A DNA stretch of 64,000 bases from NCBI GenBank assembly GCA_936440205.1, contig OW387146.1:47296426-47360425 (forward strand), in the 5' to 3' direction. The first letter of the stretch is position 1, and each line of letters opens with the position of its first letter. The translations under genes and the position numbers were made by a program. The DNA comes from Lepidonotus clava (Eukaryota > Annelida > Polychaeta > Phyllodocida > Polynoidae). Positions 60,180-64,000 of this stretch are shown here, one piece after another. Under the pieces are notes generated by a model. The model was given only the letters and a program-made list of their open reading frames with translations. It was not told where the DNA came from and searched no databases.

Positions 60180-60650
60180 TAAACTAGTTAACTAGGTCAC
60201 CATGATATAACCTTGTCCTCTGATTGGTCTACTGTTCCTATCTGATATGTTAATTTATGCTAATTTATACAGAGAAAGTAGGTCATCATGACCTAGTTTC
60301 CATTTCATAGATGAGCTATGAACCTAGATATGAAGTCATTTGCGTCAGACTTCACATTTGACATACTAACGCTATAACTCATTTGATCCTCCCCCCTCCT
60401 ATCTGCTACTGCTATTTCTCGGTCCCTAGACACTATGAATAGGCCTTGGATTGGGGTTGCCATGGTAACCAAAGGGGTTGGTCATCTCAGAAAAATAACA
60501 ATAGCGCATACCTAACCTATGACTCATTGCTAAAGACAGGCCTTGGATTTTGTTTGCCATGGTAACCAAGTGCTTAAACTGAACTATATTTGATATTTTA
60601 TAACTTATAGGAGGAAAACTAGGTCAAAACCTAGTTTTCACTTTCATGAT
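60180..60650. repeat. Dispersed repeat copies with ACTAGGTCA words
   Basis: AGGTCATCATGACCTAGTTTCC at ~60271 with its TAGATGAGCTATGAACCTAG tail matches 35.7 kb. Related AACTAGGTCA words lie at 60189 and 60617, the latter forming the palindrome AACTAGGTCAAAACCTAGTT. Confidence 0.6.
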
Positions 60651-60822
60651 ATCACCCATGACGTAATCAGTTATGTAACGTTGCTAAGTAGTACTGTTGC
60701 CATGGAGATATGCACAGCGACTTGAGTCACATATCATCCCAAGAACAGACAAGTAATAGTGAATTGGAGTTCAATCAGTATTTACTATACTCCAAGACTC
60801 CAAGAATTACAAAAAAACAACC

Positions 60823-61053
60823 TTATCCACATACAACATGTGGGACAAAGGGTGTTTTGTTAACACAATCTGAAGCCCATCTACCCCTTGACTTTATTTC
60901 GGGGACACTATACCCAAACATGGACATGAAAGTGGCCCCACCTCTTCTCAACAAGTGAGTCACCTTAAATCCCTGCTCTAAATAACAATTTGTTTGAGGT
61001 CTTTGAGAAAACACTCTCTCTGACAGACTTGGAATTCCACCAATTGAAAACAA
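60823..61053 (-). pseudogene. Tyrosine-recombinase C-terminal remnant
   Basis: The - strand reads FKVTHLLRRGGATFMSMFG, then VPEIKSRGRWASDCVNKT, the HxxR box and following helix of tyrosine recombinases found in DIRS/Ngaro-type elements and Cryptons. Only this short C-terminal piece is clear, and the rest is not recognisable. I cannot tell which of those groups it came from. Confidence 0.65.
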
Positions 61054-61099
61054 GGGGCACTATCCGGCATGGTGAAGGATCTGAGCAGCTTCTTTAACA

Positions 61100-61690
61100 T
61101 TTTTGCCACACATTATCACATTTACCTATTGGAATGTAGAAAATTCCCTGTACCACCTTAACAGTCTTAGTGGAACAGATCATTAGAATACAACCAGCAT
61201 TGTTAAATTTGATGTCAGATCTCAAAATTAATGAATATGGTCAGGGAGCATCACCATGCAGTAAAGATCAGAACACCACTAATATTGCAACAAAAAACAG
61301 TAATTTAACTCCCACATCACAACAGCTTACACTCTCTCTAAGTGACAGGGAAGCAAGGGCTCTTTGCCCTCAGAAACTGAAGGACCAAGCCTTTTAATGT
61401 GGTTCATTGTCGAGTGCAACACCAAATTAGTGAGCCTTGCTGGCTCAATACAAGCACTTACATGTTGAAATACAATTTATTATACTAGGCCAGCATCCCA
61501 TGTTACGCGTGTTTTGGTATGTGATTGCATACCGCACGCCCTCATAGAATACTATATGGGCTGCTGGTGTTGCTGCCTGATCATTCTCCCTGAGGCCTCC
61601 CGTTGCTTGAAGCCAGGAGCGGGGACAGAATGTTCACACTAGACACCAACTGTGCTCCACTGCAGCAGACGACATTACTTTTTGGCCTGT
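61100..61690. other. Unassigned stretch
   Basis: A short open frame at 61170-61397 on + has no motif. Confidence 0.4.
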
Positions 61691-61703
61691 ATCTTTGTCA
61701 ATA

Positions 61704-64000
61704 TTTTTTTTTTTTTTTTTTTAAATTATTTTTTATTGGGTCAAAAAGGGTTCAGCATAGCTGATCTTCCACCCACTCCCACTTCAAATATACAATTCTC
61801 AAAACTGGGGAGTGGGTATGTCAATCTCAGGTCAAAAAATACATTTCACTGCCATGAAAACGGCATTTAGGATGAAATGAGATGAAATGAGATGAGAAGA
61901 ATATATACAATGCTTAACAAACCTAAGTCAAAATTTTTACATATGGGTTTTCAATGGAGGCTTTCAAACTCCTTTTAAAAACATTTTTGTCATCTAATAG
62001 TCTTAAATGTACAGGTAATCTGTTCCATTCAACTACTGCTCTATATTTCGGATCCTTTAGATATTTGTAATGATTATGCTTAGGAATCTTAAAAAGAGGG
62101 CCTCTATGCCTCCTTGTTAATAAATTCCTGTTATCGCGTAGATCTTTGTCTCCTAATAAATTATGAGCATAGTGCAACAGATGACATCTTCTTCTATGGT
62201 AAAGTCTATGTATAGAACAACTTCGATGTATTACATCTGTTGAGTCCCTCTGGTCATAACGATAACGATGTTGATTCATCACTATATACAGACCTTGATT
62301 TTGCATTTTCTGTAGCTTCATATTAACATAATTGAGGTTCTGATCATAGACAAAATCTGCATACTCTAACACAGGCAAGATAGTAGTCATGTACAACATT
62401 CGTGCAGCAAATTCTGTAAAGAACTTTCTAATTATTTTAAAATAATTTAATTTCAATTGAACATTTCTTGTCAATGTGGCCAGGTGTTGTGAAAAATTTA
62501 AAGCTTTGTCTACTACTACACCTAGATACTTGTAATAGTCTACCCTATCTAGTGATTTAGTCCTTATTGTAAATTGATTATTACCCAACATATTATTTGT
62601 AATGACAGCAGTTTGTAGCCATTGTGATTTCTTTATGTTTATTGTTAAAAGATTGTTATTACACCAGCCAACCACATTGTCAAGGTTTTGTTGCAGGTGA
62701 AGTGGATCTGAATGATAGAGAACTGTATCGTCAGCATACAGTTGAATGCCACAGTCAACTACATTTGGTATATCATTGATATAGATTGAAAAGAGGATTG
62801 GACCGAGTATACTTCCCTGAGGAACTCCAAAAGTTATTGGTAATCTAGATGATATGTTATTATTTAGCTTAACACATTGTTCACGATTTGTCAGGTAACT
62901 TTCAAACCATTTGATACTATTGATATGCAATCCTATGTCATGAAGTTTTTTAGTTAGGTTAGAATGTGGAACAGTGTCAAAAGCCTTTTTTAAGTCCAGG
63001 AAAATAATATATGGGTCCAATCCTCTATTGATATCCGAATAAACATTGTGAAGAAGCGAAGTTACAGCAGTAATTGTTGAATGGTTCTTCCTGAAACCGT
63101 GTTGATATTTAGATAATATACTATTGTTTTCCAAATAGTTTTGCAGTCTTACACAAACAATTCTCTCCAGTAGTTTCCCTGGTAATGGAGTCAATGCTAT
63201 TGGCCTCAATTCGGATGCAGTAGTTGGATTGTCTACCTTAGGCAATGGGACAATTGTACTAAGTTTCCATTGATTCGGGAAGCAGGTATTTCTAAGACAA
63301 TTGTTAAATAATTTTAAGAGTCTATCTTGTTGAGAATAGAAAGCAACTTTCAGAACCAACGACTTAATGTTATCTATCGCAGATGATTTAGTTACATCTA
63401 TAGTCTTCAGTGCGGACTGTAGTTCCTTTATAGTGATGTCGTGTTGCATAATGTCATGTGGTTCACCAACATAATTATTATGTTGATTATTCAGGAAAGG
63501 ATTACAATTCGCTGCTAAAGTAGCTCCTATACTAGCAAAGTAGCTATTGATATAATCATTTATATCATTGCCAAGGTAAACCTCCCCTGTATCCTCATTT
63601 ACCAATCGATTCACCATGCAAGATGATTTGCCAGGTAAAAATTCTTTAATTTTACTCCAAAACTTTTTAGGATTATTCTTATTATTTTCTAGATATTGGC
63701 GAACACAGTTTCTTTTTGCTGTTTTAATCTGCATTTGAAGTTCATTTCTGATTCTGTGTGCCACATCCCAGTCATGAAGAGCTCCACTATGTCTTGCCTT
63801 CTTGTACAATTTGTCCCTGGCTCTCATTTGCACTAGTAACTCATTGGTTAGCCATTTTGGTTTATGTTCAACGACAGTCAAATTTTTGATAGGGCATATT
63901 TTGTCAAGTATTTTCATAATATTATTTAGAAATGTGTCCCAACATTTCATTGGATCATCAGAGAGATCATAGAAAGACCAATCAGAATTTTCCAATAATC
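61704..64000 (-). mobile_element. LINE, 3' half, CR1/L2/Jockey-like, continues past window end
   Basis: A long open frame (63995-61923, - strand, 690 residues) covers the region after the endonuclease and the whole reverse transcriptase. In this piece: WSKIKEFLPG near 113-122, LRPIALTPLPGKLLERI near 263-279, FLDLKKAFDTV at 332-342, GVPQGSILGP at 390-399, and the active site YADD at 420-423. The C-terminal RRCHLLHYAHNLLGD and VVEWNRLPVHLR segments are typical of this LINE group. The 3' UTR of ~200 bp ends with AATAAAAAAT and a poly(A) tail, seen as the T-run at 61704-61723. The frame is intact over the whole visible part, so this is a recent insertion. The endonuclease and any ORF1 lie beyond 64000. 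Confidence 0.93.

Overview
This window looks like intergenic, transposon-packed DNA from an animal nuclear genome, probably an invertebrate. The reasons are spliced genes with GT-AG introns, AT-rich spacers, tRNA-derived repeats, and the mix of element types: PIF/Harbinger, a Gypsy-type LTR element, a Penelope-like element, LINEs and many MITEs. I cannot name the species. I recognise no ordinary host gene. Almost everything that can be assigned is a mobile element, and several are inserted into one another.

Layout. 1-693: a LINE reverse-transcriptase fragment. 694-10518: copy A of an ~870 bp repeat, split at CTG by a 9 kb PIF/Harbinger transposon (766-9738). That transposon carries a six-exon DDE transposase (- strand) facing a seven-exon, ~840-residue acidic/coiled-coil partner protein (+ strand). 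10.5-24.8 kb: a fossil Gypsy-type LTR element on the - strand (gag-pol plus 3' reading frames), with hairpin MITEs and a solo LTR of another family on its right side. 24811-25679: copy B of the ~870 bp repeat, followed by a broken Penelope-like element to about 29.37 kb. 30-38 kb: hairpins, MITEs with TTA or CTG target duplications, LTR fossils and tRNA-derived repeats. 38.4-44.4 kb: a three-layer nest, in which an old inverted relic of a transposase-like gene is split by a small inverted-repeat element, and that is split in turn by a younger terminal-inverted-repeat transposon (38992-43659) carrying a fuller gene of the same family. 45-50.9 kb: MITE, LTR fossils and featureless AT-rich DNA. 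50.9-52.2 kb: a minisatellite. 52.2-58.4 kb: a decayed second Harbinger element with the same convergent transposase and partner genes. 58.4-61.7 kb: tandem repeats, a tRNA-derived repeat and a tyrosine-recombinase remnant. 61.7-64.0 kb: the 3' half of a long LINE on the - strand, running off the window.

How the parts relate. The most notable system is the two-gene Harbinger element. Canonical PIF/Harbinger elements encode a DDE nuclease plus a small Myb/SANT-like partner. Here the partner is several times larger, with basic and acidic tracts, a SUMO-interaction-like motif and a long C-terminal coiled coil. Two strongly diverged copies in one window keep the same gene order and the same conserved blocks, so the pairing is probably functional rather than accidental. 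The second notable system is the transposon at 39-43.7 kb. Its protein belongs to a widespread uncharacterised animal family (from memory DUF7869-like). It has a D-D-D spacing that fits an RNase H-fold transposase, and it sits between matching terminal inverted repeats.
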